Position numbers and translations under genes: made by a program. Source: a virus. From it: a stretch of DNA of 42,322 nucleotides. The DNA lies in IMG/VR virus record IMGVR_UViG_3300050821_005761, positions 1-42,322 of that record. One strand, given 5' to 3'. Of this stretch, positions 31,374-38,529 are shown one piece after another. Each line of letters begins with the position of its first letter. Position 1 is the first letter of the stretch. The notes beneath the pieces are model-generated. The model made no database searches, was not told the origin of the DNA, and worked only from the letters and a program-made list of their open reading frames with translations.

Positions 31374-31913
31374 TTACCTTCCTCTCGCGCTCTCCTGATC
31401 CTTGTGGATTGCGCCTAAAATCTCCTTTCGTCCCCACGCTTCCGGGTCTTTGGCGATCTCGGCAAAATTTGGCGCGCTCTCATGGTGCCAAAAGCCGGTG
31501 TCATATGTCGGTTCCGACGTCTTTGGGTTCTTAGCTGCCCTGTATCGGGCCGCGACTTCGTAGTCGCCGACGCCCTTGTCTTGCATCCACCCCTCGAGGT
31601 CTTTCATTCCCTCGTCGGTGAATCCGTACTCATCCTGGACCTGTTTGCGCTGGGTCCGCCACTTCTCGTCCTCGCGCGCTCGCTGCGCGGCGGCCTCGGC
31701 GTCCGATCGCTGCTTGCGGTCGGCGTCGATCTGCGCCTGCACCCGGTCCTCGATATCGAGATCCGGGATGGCGAGCGTCGGGTACTTTTTCTTGATCAGC
31801 CTTTTGGCTTCTTTGGTCAGCGCCGGGTCGTTGTAGATCGATTCGACGAAGTCGGCGGTGATCCGCTTGTTCTGCAGGTAGGCGTATTCCTCGTCCGAAA
31901 CCGTGCGCGGCAT
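31374..31913 (-). CDS. Probable scaffolding protein
   Basis: 179 residues, highly charged and helical, with long coiled-coil segments (DRVQAQIDADRKQRSDAEAA and EKWRTQRKQVQDEYG). Immediately upstream of the capsid gene with GGAG before its ATG. Size, charge and position match phage scaffolds that guide capsid assembly. Confidence 0.65.
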   Translation of the reverse strand: MPRTVSDEEYAYLQNKRITADFVESIYNDPALTKEAKRLIKKKYPTLAIPDLDIEDRVQAQIDADRKQRSDAEAAAQRAREDEKWRTQRKQVQDEYGFTDEGMKDLEGWMQDKGVGDYEVAARYRAAKNPKTSEPTYDTGFWHHESAPNFAEIAKDPEAWGRKEILGAIHKDQESARGR

Positions 31914-31930
31914 CTACAACTCCAATGAGT

Positions 31931-31969
31931 GGGGGTGGACATCTAGCCTCAACACGGCTCGCCACCCCC
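31931..31969. terminator. Intercistronic hairpin before the scaffold gene
   Basis: GGGGGTGG pairs with CCACCCCC around a 23-base loop in the gap between the 61-residue gene and the scaffold. No T-run, so it may tune expression or processing instead of ending transcription. Confidence 0.4.
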
Positions 31970-31995
31970 GACCGTTGCGGTCATCGCTTGATCGT

Positions 31996-32181
31996 TCAGT
32001 TGTTGTTGGTCTTACCAACAATATTGGGTTGCAGCGGCACCCCGCCCTCGGGCTTCGGCACCACCTTCGGGATCGCGCCCCACTCGCTCACTTCGGACTG
32101 GGTGTCGACCTGCAGGACGGTGCGAGGCGGCGTCTCAGGCGGCGAAGTGATCGGCGGATCGTAGCTTCGATTTTGAGCCAT
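31996..32181 (-). CDS. Small hypothetical protein after the PEP-CTERM gene
   Basis: 61 residues, with a near-perfect TAGGAGGT SD before ATG 32181. Polar and Pro-rich (ITSPPETPPRTVLQVDTQSE), ending NIVGKTNNN. Its first 16 codons overlap the 3-prime end of the PEP-CTERM gene in another frame. Function unknown. Confidence 0.6.
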   Translation of the reverse strand: MAQNRSYDPPITSPPETPPRTVLQVDTQSEVSEWGAIPKVVPKPEGGVPLQPNIVGKTNNN

Positions 32182-32800
32182 GTTTACCTCCTACCCAAAG
32201 CAGAAGACCGAAACCGAGGAGCATCAGCGCCCAGGTCGAGGGCTCGGGAACGCCGGTCGTCAGCTGGATCGAGCCGCCGAACGACTGCCGCGGCGCTGTG
32301 AAGTCCACGGCGAATTGAGTTTCGTCCGAAGTGAACGCCCCAGTCGCCGCCGAAACCGGCCCAAAAGCGCCGTCGAGCAGCGCGACCGGGAAGGTGTGCG
32401 AAGCGAGCAACCCGCCATTGGCGAAAGTGCTTTCGGTCGTCGGGCCGGGATCGTTGGTCAGCCCGTTAACCGTAAACGTGCTGAGCGTGTTGCCGGTCCC
32501 GGCGATGGCGCTTTGCAGGATGTCGACCGTCAGCGTGTGCGAGCCCGTAAAGCCCACCGCTGCAGTGGCGTCGAGCGTGACGCTTGATAGGTCCGCATTC
32601 GGCAGGATCGGCGAGCCTTGAGCGTTGATGGTGATGTTGGCGAAATTCGCATCATTGGCGGTGAGCGAAGCAGCGCCCGTCGTGATCCCGGTGACGTTGT
32701 CGATCAGCGTCCCGTTGTCGAAAACTTCGATTTGCAGCGTCGCCGCCGCTGGCGTGGCGAGCGAGGCGAGAACTGCGCTGGCAAGAAGCAATCTGTTCAT
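32135..32800 (-). CDS. PEP-CTERM secreted protein
   Basis: 221 residues, AGGGG upstream. A signal peptide (MNRLLLASAVLASLATPAAA, cleavage near 20-21) leads a beta-rich domain with many Thr/Asn/Gly. The C-terminus is VPEPSTWALMLLGFGLLLW (184-202) followed by a basic patch (GGKHGSKSKLR): the PEP-CTERM sorting tag, in which PEP, a hydrophobic helix and a basic tail are recognised by exosortase in the host envelope. Such proteins are exported and anchored or matured at the cell surface of biofilm-forming bacteria. It lies inside the head operon between portal/scaffold genes, unusual for a phage. The terminal 16 codons overlap the downstream gene, so part of the basic tail is provided by captured sequence. 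Confidence 0.85.
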   Translation of the reverse strand: MNRLLLASAVLASLATPAAATLQIEVFDNGTLIDNVTGITTGAASLTANDANFANITINAQGSPILPNADLSSVTLDATAAVGFTGSHTLTVDILQSAIAGTGNTLSTFTVNGLTNDPGPTTESTFANGGLLASHTFPVALLDGAFGPVSAATGAFTSDETQFAVDFTAPRQSFGGSIQLTTGVPEPSTWALMLLGFGLLLWVGGKHGSKSKLRSADHFAA

Positions 32801-32837
32801 AATTGAGCCCCTGGTTTGAGTAGACGGCTCACGGTTA

Positions 32838-33356
32838 TCACGACCCAGGCAGGGGCGTCGATGGCATCGGCGCCTGCGCTGGTCCCTGCGCGCCGTCGCC
32901 GCCGCCCTGTTGGCCGCCGCCGGCGCCCGCCGACTGCATCCGCGCCAGCATCATGTTCTTGATCGTCTGGCGCAGCTGGTCCTGCCAGGCGGTCTTCTGC
33001 ACCCCAGCGCCGGCCCCGAACGCGCCGGTGCCGCCGAGGTGCCGCGACAGCTTGCTTGCGCTCTGCAGGGCGTCGCGGTGCAACGGCGAACCGGGCGGCA
33101 AGCCGAGCGCGGCGTGCTGGATCATCTGGATCGCCTGGTTCAGGAGCGTCATGGAGTCGGCCATGTTGCCGGGACCAGGGGCCGAGATTTGCGGGCCCAT
33201 CTTGTTGCGGGCGAGGAAGGCGAGAGCGCCGCCAGGCGCGGGAGGACCGCCTGGGGCGCCGCCGCCACCTGGAGGACCGCCACCGCCCGGAGGCGCGCCT
33301 GGAGATTGGCCCTGCCCTAGTGAGGGATCGTCGTCTGTTACGTCGCCGTTCGCCAT
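32838..33356 (-). CDS. Gly/Pro-rich head-operon protein
   Basis: 172 residues. A Gly/Pro-rich N-terminus (GGGGPPGGGGAPGGPPAPGG), a folded helical core (NMADSMTLLNQAIQMIQHAA, then LHRDALQSASKLSRHLGG) and a second helix (WQDQLRQTIKNMMLARM). Proteins with this SKLSKH-type core often follow the portal gene in related podophages. Probably portal-associated or assembly factor. Confidence 0.6.
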   Translation of the reverse strand: MANGDVTDDDPSLGQGQSPGAPPGGGGPPGGGGAPGGPPAPGGALAFLARNKMGPQISAPGPGNMADSMTLLNQAIQMIQHAALGLPPGSPLHRDALQSASKLSRHLGGTGAFGAGAGVQKTAWQDQLRQTIKNMMLARMQSAGAGGGQQGGGDGAQGPAQAPMPSTPLPGS

Positions 33357-33373
33357 CTGCTATCACCCGGAGG

Positions 33374-33412
33374 CCGCCCCGCGTCTATCGGGGGGCAATA
33401 CTAGCGGGGCGG
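33374..33412. terminator. Nine-bp hairpin after the portal gene
   Basis: CCGCCCCGC pairs perfectly with GCGGGGCGG around a 21-base loop, in the 116-bp gap between portal and the next gene, the largest gap in the head operon. Probably an attenuator or processing site that lowers or raises downstream head-gene levels. Confidence 0.5.
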
Positions 33413-33472
33413 TCATCCCGTTGGTGCGGTCGCCCTAGGGGATTAAGGGCCGGGACGGCGGAAAAATAGCCC

Positions 33473-35197
33473 CTACTTCGGTTTTCGTCCACCGCCGGCG
33501 GCGGCGCCGCGCCGGCCGCCGACCGGGAAGCCCAGGACGCCCTTGACGAGCTCCTCCGTCTTCTCCTCTTTCGCCGCCGCCGCCTGGGCCTTCTGCCGCT
33601 GGCGCAAGCGCGCGAGCAGGAGCTCGGCGCCGGGCGGGTGCAGCATATGGATTAAGTCTTCGCTGTCGATCGCGCCTGCTCGCGCCAAAGCGATTGCAAC
33701 TTGCCTGTTATCCTCAGCAAAAGCCGGCGACGCTGAGTGCGAGTCAACGGCGACTTGGAATCCGCTGGGGAGTTGGGAGAGGAGGAATTCGGTACCCGTC
33801 TCCGTTTTGTAGACGAGCGCGTCCATGGCTTGCATGACGCGGAGGGCGAGGTAACCGGTGTCGGCCAGTTGTCGCTCAATTCGAGCGGCCTGATCGATAA
33901 GGTGGGGTGATGAAGTTCTAACCAGAGTCTGAGCGTGGACTCCAGCGCGGACGCCGCTTTCGCCTTGTCCCGACATGATCGGGCTGAAGCCAGAAGCTTC
34001 ATCAAACAGGCCGAAAATAAACTCGAGTTCTTGGAGATAGTTTTCCGGCGGCGGTTCCAGTAGTTTCGCGGCCTTTGCGTTAGGATTAGGGTCGTTGATG
34101 AACCCCCCTTCATTGATAATTTTATAGTATTGTTCTTCGGTGATGGAGGTGAATCCGCTGAATACTTGGGGTGCATTGACGTTCCTATCCCACATGACTT
34201 TGATGTCGCGCAGTCTCTTGTTCAACAGATCCTGCAACATCTGCACATCGGCGATGATCGACCGGCCCCAGAAATAGCCAGGCGTGTTCTGGCCCTGGAC
34301 CTTGACGAAGCTTGACTTGCCGGGGACGCGCGACAGGTTGCGCCGGGTGTCGTCGCCCTCGAGCACGATGTCGGGGTAGATCACCTGCATGGTCGTCCAG
34401 TCGCCGTCGCGCTCGCGATCGCGAATCCAGATTTCGCAATGGCGCACCGTCGGCTGGAACCGCCGCTGGGGTCTCCAGGGGGTGGGGACCGGAAACACGT
34501 TGACAATACCGGCGGCCGAGCTCGGGGCGTCGCCGACGTCACCAAGCGGTTGCAAGCCCCCGACCACCATTTGGTGAAAATAACTCTGGTCCTCCTCGTC
34601 CCGCTCGGTGGGCCGCGATTCGTCGATGCGCGCCAGGAGCTCGTCCCGCCGCGGGTGCTCGGACAACATCGCGCGCAGTCGCGACATGGTCGGGAACGAG
34701 ACGTGGCAGAACGCCTCCTGCTCGTCCAAGGAGACGGTCGTCTCGTTCAGCACGCCAAAGTTCTGGGGATGCACGGGTCCGACCCGGAACGAGCCGCCGT
34801 CGCCGTCGGGGATCACTTTGAGCAGCTGGCACCCGTTGACCAAGGCCCAGACGACCGCCTCGGAGAACATCACGTCGGCGTCGGTCTGCCGAAAGTCGGT
34901 CGACAGCTTCTCGCCGACCAGCTGCGCGCGATCGAGGACGTCCTCGTCCTCGCCGGAATCGTAGACCAGCTGGAATCGGACGTCGGTCGGCTGCATCAAG
35001 AAACCCGCCAATTTGTCGACGAATGGCTTGGTCTTGTTGAAGATCGCCGCCTTATTGTCCATGCAGCCCTGGTAGTAGTATTGGGCGGCCCGGCTGTAGA
35101 CCATCCCGCGCTCCTGGCTCGAGGCCATGCACTCGTCGATGATCTCCTTGATCCAGAGTTCGAGGAAGCCTTCCTTTTTCGGGATCTTGAGCGACAT
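33473..35197 (-). CDS. Portal protein
   Basis: 574 residues. WIKEIIDECMASSQERGMVYS and the LVYDSGEDEDVLDRAQLVGE region at the N-terminus, VHPQNFGVLNETTVSLDEQ in the middle, and a long helical C-terminus (LARLRQRQKAQAAAAKEEKTEEL) with a Gly/Arg tail fit portal proteins of short-tailed phages. It forms the ring at the head vertex through which DNA is packaged. It directly follows the packaging genes. The stretch at about 33650-34160 is visibly A/T-richer than the flanks, which suggests mosaic recombination inside the gene. Confidence 0.75.
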   Translation of the reverse strand: MSLKIPKKEGFLELWIKEIIDECMASSQERGMVYSRAAQYYYQGCMDNKAAIFNKTKPFVDKLAGFLMQPTDVRFQLVYDSGEDEDVLDRAQLVGEKLSTDFRQTDADVMFSEAVVWALVNGCQLLKVIPDGDGGSFRVGPVHPQNFGVLNETTVSLDEQEAFCHVSFPTMSRLRAMLSEHPRRDELLARIDESRPTERDEEDQSYFHQMVVGGLQPLGDVGDAPSSAAGIVNVFPVPTPWRPQRRFQPTVRHCEIWIRDRERDGDWTTMQVIYPDIVLEGDDTRRNLSRVPGKSSFVKVQGQNTPGYFWGRSIIADVQMLQDLLNKRLRDIKVMWDRNVNAPQVFSGFTSITEEQYYKIINEGGFINDPNPNAKAAKLLEPPPENYLQELEFIFGLFDEASGFSPIMSGQGESGVRAGVHAQTLVRTSSPHLIDQAARIERQLADTGYLALRVMQAMDALVYKTETGTEFLLSQLPSGFQVAVDSHSASPAFAEDNRQVAIALARAGAIDSEDLIHMLHPPGAELLLARLRQRQKAQAAAAKEEKTEELVKGVLGFPVGGRRGAAAGGGRKPK

Positions 35198-35674
35198 CTA
35201 CCAGACCTTGATGGCTCTCCGTTTCGAGGCCGCGATCAGGTCGGGCTGTTGGCCCGAGTCGAGCGCCGCCTTCAAAACGTCGAGCCCATTGCCTTGCGGG
35301 CCCTCGGCGTAGCGGTGCTGGCGGTGCTGGCGGCCGATGTCAACGGCTTGCTGCAGGGTCTGTTGGGCCGCTTGCCAGGCCGCCGGCGGCAGCGCGCCCG
35401 ACTGATCCTTGTAGCGGACCTTCGGCGTCGCCCCCTGCCTGTTGTCGAACTTGGCGTTGGCCACGTTGTAGTCGTTGGCCATGATGTCCTCGGCGATGCC
35501 GACCGCCTTGGCGCGCAGCGAGCCGCCGATCGCCGGCGGCCGGAAAACCTGATTGACCTCGCGCGCGTCGCAGTCCTCGCAGGACGGCAGCGGCGCGTCC
35601 CACTGGTCGGCCGAGAGCACCACTTCCATCATGTGCCCGCACTCGCCGCACATGTACGACCGCGCGATCGGCAT
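35198..35674 (-). CDS. Zinc-ribbon protein of the packaging operon
   Basis: 158 residues from ATG 35674 (TGATG overlap). YMCGECGHMME and SCEDCDAREVNQVFR form a zinc ribbon, followed by FRPPAIGG and a helical C-terminal half (WQAAQQTLQQAVDIGRQHRQ). Located between portal and Acb2/TerL genes. May be a structural or DNA-binding helper of packaging. Confidence 0.65.
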   Translation of the reverse strand: MPIARSYMCGECGHMMEVVLSADQWDAPLPSCEDCDAREVNQVFRPPAIGGSLRAKAVGIAEDIMANDYNVANAKFDNRQGATPKVRYKDQSGALPPAAWQAAQQTLQQAVDIGRQHRQHRYAEGPQGNGLDVLKAALDSGQQPDLIAASKRRAIKVW

Positions 35675-35829
35675 CAGTATCTCGTCGGCTCGTAGTGGCG
35701 CACCGCCCCGCACTGGTCGCATTGCCAGCCGATCCAGATCACGCCGTCATGCCAGCCCGAGACGGCATGGCCGCCGCACCAGCCGTAGCGGCAACGGAAC
35801 CATTGGATGAGTTGTCGGAGCGCCATCAT
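35674..35829 (-). CDS. Cys/Trp-rich micro-protein
   Basis: 51 residues from ATG 35829 (AGGACGCC just before), whose ATG overlaps the upstream micro-gene's stop. WFRCRYGWCGGHAVSG and WQCDQCGAVRHYE suggest a small metal knuckle. Chain-coupled to its neighbours. Confidence 0.55.
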   Translation of the reverse strand: MMALRQLIQWFRCRYGWCGGHAVSGWHDGVIWIGWQCDQCGAVRHYEPTRY

Positions 35830-35996
35830 GGCGTCCTCGCTAAGGTGACGGGGGCGTTGCGGCGGCTGCGATGGCTCACGGCATGGTGCTTCCACGGGTT
35901 GTTGCGTTTCCTGTTCGACAGGGCGCATGCGCAAGCCCGACACATGCCCGTCTTGCCGGTCCCCTTCACGGGTTTGCTGCAGCGCGGGCAGTTCAT
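35826..35996 (-). CDS. Tiny zinc-ribbon protein
   Basis: 56 residues from ATG 35996 sharing ATGA with the upstream stop. CPRCSKPVKGTGKTGMCRAC is a clear C-x2-C / C-x2-C ribbon, followed by a basic tail (SNRKRNNPWKHH). Fills the space between the DUF3309-like protein and the next micro-gene without a gap. Confidence 0.6.
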   Translation of the reverse strand: MNCPRCSKPVKGTGKTGMCRACACALSNRKRNNPWKHHAVSHRSRRNAPVTLARTP

Positions 35997-36175
35997 ACAA
36001 ACCCCAGCAACCAGAGGATGAGGAACACGACGAGGATCACGCCGACGATCCCCAGACCGCCGTTGCCATAGCCGTAGCCGTACTGCCAGTTTGGATTGAA
36101 GCGCGGCCCGGCGTACCCCCCGAACAGGATCAGGATCAGGAGGATGACGACGACGATGCCAAGCGGGCTGCGCAT
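35993..36175 (-). CDS. DUF3309-like small membrane protein
   Basis: 60 residues with two hydrophobic segments (IVVVILLILILFGGY and IVGVILVVFLILWLLGF) joined by an aromatic Gly/Tyr loop (WQYGYGYGNGG). This is the pattern of DUF3309, common in Rhizobiales and their phages. Function unknown. Confidence 0.68.
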   Translation of the reverse strand: MRSPLGIVVVILLILILFGGYAGPRFNPNWQYGYGYGNGGLGIVGVILVVFLILWLLGFV

Positions 36176-36176
36176 G

Positions 36177-36515
36177 TCAGTCTTTCCAGGTCGCCGCCTT
36201 CACGCTCCACATTTGAGCGCCCTGCGCCTCGGTGATGGCGATCGACCACAGCCGGTGCGCGCCGCTGCCGGCCATGAGCGATTGTCGCTTCATCTCGCAG
36301 AGGTCGATGATCTTCGCGTACTCGCGCTTGAGCTCGTCCACGATCGGATCGCCGCTTGGGTTGAAAGTCAGGCCTACGGCCTTCTCGCCGAAGGTCAGGT
36401 TGTTCCGGCCAATCGGCCTCGGGGACGGCGTCGGCTGCGACTGCACTTCCGGCTCGGTGGGATCGCCAGGCTCGGGTGGATCGGGATCGGGTTTCGGTTG
36501 CGGTGCTTTCGGCAT
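36177..36515 (-). CDS. acb2: Acb2/Tad1-like anti-CBASS cyclic-nucleotide sponge
   Basis: 112 residues from ATG 36515 (TGATG overlap with TerL). After a Pro-rich arm of about 35 residues comes FGEKAVGLTFNPSGDPIVDELK, a helix KREYAKIIDLCEMKRQ, and the signature SIAITEAQGAQMWSVKAATWKD at the C-terminus. This matches the Acb2 family (Vs.4-like), helical oligomers that bind the cyclic nucleotides of host CBASS or Thoeris defence and block signalling. Small size and adjacency to TerL agree with the known setting in other phages. Cyclic-nucleotide binding is known for the family, not shown here. Confidence 0.8.
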   Translation of the reverse strand: MPKAPQPKPDPDPPEPGDPTEPEVQSQPTPSPRPIGRNNLTFGEKAVGLTFNPSGDPIVDELKREYAKIIDLCEMKRQSLMAGSGAHRLWSIAITEAQGAQMWSVKAATWKD

Positions 36516-38323
36516 CAAAATTTCTCCGCTCTGGCTCTCGCGCCCACCTTCGTGTTGATCCGGCGAATGTGCTCCGAGAAGGCGAACGAGAGCACGGTGC
36601 CGGCGTTCTGGGGCGGCGGCTCGCCCTTGACACTATCCCAGGTCAGGTTGCGCGCGATCAGGCCGGCGCGCCGCCACTCGGTCCAGGTATGATGGGCTAA
36701 GACCATCGCGCTGACCAGGTCGTCGTTCTCGCCGGTGTCAGGGCCGGCGCCGATCCAGCCCTCCTCCTCGACGATCGCCTGCATTTGCTGCACCAGGCGG
36801 ATCGAGCGGAACTCCACCCGGCGCAGCATCAGCGAATCGCGGAGCTCCGAATAGACATAGTGCTTATTGTCCTGGTTGGTTTTCCACGCGATGACATTCC
36901 CGGCCCCGCCCAGCGTGTCGGCGCGCCGATACAGGAACCAGCGCACCGCGCCGATCATGTTGAGGATCTGATCCGAATCCTGCTCGGCCTGCAGGATCCC
37001 GCGCTCGGCCAATTGTCGCAGGTTGCGCACCTCGGGCAGGACCGCGGCGCCGACGCCGCTCACCTCGATGTTGGCCAGGTGATCGCGGTAAGCGCCGGCC
37101 AGGTGCGAGAGCACCCAGGCGAACTGGTACGTCAGCGGCTTGTTCGAGGCGAACTCCGCGACTTGAACCAACCGGTCGGCGTAGCAGCGCATGACCTGGA
37201 TGGCGTGGTCGTTAGCGTCCCCCCCGCCGCCCCCCGACGGATCGCCGCCGATGACGTACACGCCCTTTTCCTCGGGGGGCTCCCACACCCGGAGCATCAC
37301 GTCGTCGCGGTTCGTCGTCTGGACGATCCTGGATCCCAGGAAGGCATCCTCGAAGATATACCGGTAGCCCTTGTAGGGCGGCCCTTCCGCTAGACTCTCG
37401 TGGATCTCCAACGTCCGACGGGATGGGAAGAAAGACGAACCCGAGGCGACAAAGCACTGCCTCTCGGTCCACGGATAATGGCGTTCCATGTATTCGGGGG
37501 CGCTGAACTCCGATTCCCGTCTCCACCATGCGACCTGCTCCGGGGTGACCGTCACCTTGTATTGCGCTCGGACCTGTCGCGCGAGCAGAAGCTCGTCGTC
37601 GGTGAGGTGCCCGTCCCAGTAGATCTTGTAGTCGGGGTCTTTCTTGTCGATCGCATAGGTCGGGTTGGCCCAGAACCCGATGAAGATGAACCGCATGTGA
37701 CGGTCCTTCTTCGCTTGCTGGCAGTGGTTGAACCACCAATTGTAGCCGTTGGCGATCGACTCCCAGATATACAGCCGGGACGGATTGAGCCTGGCCAGCG
37801 AGGCCTTCAACGATTCGACGCCGGCGAGCGATTTCCACTGCGCGCACTCGGTCGCGTGCATCATGTTGAGCGCGCGGCTCGCTCCCAGGTCCGGATTGGT
37901 CGCCGCCGCCATCAGGTCGATGACCGACCGATTCGCAAACACCATCGAGTTGCGATTGTCCTTGACCAGCCGGTGCTCGGTCGATCGCCACTCGGTCGGC
38001 AGCGTCTCGAGCAGCGCGGCGAAGATCCGGCGCAGGCGCTCGAGGTTGTCGGTGCGGTCGGCGATGATCGCGCCCTGCACGCCGGGGTTGGCCAGCGCCC
38101 AGAATAATTCGATCACGCTGCAGACGGTGGTGATGGCGACCTGCCTGCATTTGAGGACGACGAACTCATGCACGTCCTCCTCGAGGCCTTTCGCCACCGC
38201 ATCGATCACCAGGCGCTGCGACATCCACGGGTCGACGTGGCACCTACCGCCTTCTTTTGTGTCGATTTCAACCGCCGAGAGCAGGGCGTAGATGCCCTGG
38301 CGGATACTAGGCCGTGCCGCCAT
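36515..38323 (-). CDS. terL: Terminase large subunit
   Basis: 602 residues. ATPase domain: variant Walker A VVLKCRQVAITT (55-66), a Walker B-like NMMHATECAQW (153-163). Nuclease domain: VIGGDPSGGGGGD (357-369, D361), NIEVSGVG (418-425, E420) and the C-terminal NDDLVSAM, supplying three acidic metal ligands. TerL pumps DNA into the head and cuts at genome ends. It starts 17 bases inside the preceding small gene. Confidence 0.88.
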   Translation of the reverse strand: MAARPSIRQGIYALLSAVEIDTKEGGRCHVDPWMSQRLVIDAVAKGLEEDVHEFVVLKCRQVAITTVCSVIELFWALANPGVQGAIIADRTDNLERLRRIFAALLETLPTEWRSTEHRLVKDNRNSMVFANRSVIDLMAAATNPDLGASRALNMMHATECAQWKSLAGVESLKASLARLNPSRLYIWESIANGYNWWFNHCQQAKKDRHMRFIFIGFWANPTYAIDKKDPDYKIYWDGHLTDDELLLARQVRAQYKVTVTPEQVAWWRRESEFSAPEYMERHYPWTERQCFVASGSSFFPSRRTLEIHESLAEGPPYKGYRYIFEDAFLGSRIVQTTNRDDVMLRVWEPPEEKGVYVIGGDPSGGGGGDANDHAIQVMRCYADRLVQVAEFASNKPLTYQFAWVLSHLAGAYRDHLANIEVSGVGAAVLPEVRNLRQLAERGILQAEQDSDQILNMIGAVRWFLYRRADTLGGAGNVIAWKTNQDNKHYVYSELRDSLMLRRVEFRSIRLVQQMQAIVEEEGWIGAGPDTGENDDLVSAMVLAHHTWTEWRRAGLIARNLTWDSVKGEPPPQNAGTVLSFAFSEHIRRINTKVGARARAEKF

Positions 38324-38519
38324 GCGGCTCGTCCGTCGCCTCGGGGCGTGGCTCGTCCTCGTAGATCAGGTCGAGCGCCATCTCGAGGATCTGCAGCCAC
38401 CGCTTGCGATCTTCCTTGGGGAAGTAGTCGCCGGGCGCCGGCAGATGTTCGAGCAGCGCATCGATGAGCGGGTCGAGCGCCATCCCGTTGTCTTCGGGCT
38501 CAATTTTCGCCTTCGCCAT
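38307..38519 (-). CDS. Small protein before TerL, candidate small terminase
   Basis: 70 residues from ATG 38519 (GAGAGG five bases upstream). Acidic, helical: DPLIDALLEHLP, then DRKRWLQILEMALDLIYEDEP. No HTH is visible, so small-terminase function rests only on position and TerL overlap. Confidence 0.45.
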   Translation of the reverse strand: MAKAKIEPEDNGMALDPLIDALLEHLPAPGDYFPKEDRKRWLQILEMALDLIYEDEPRPEATDEPHGGTA

Positions 38520-38529
38520 GGTTGCCTCT

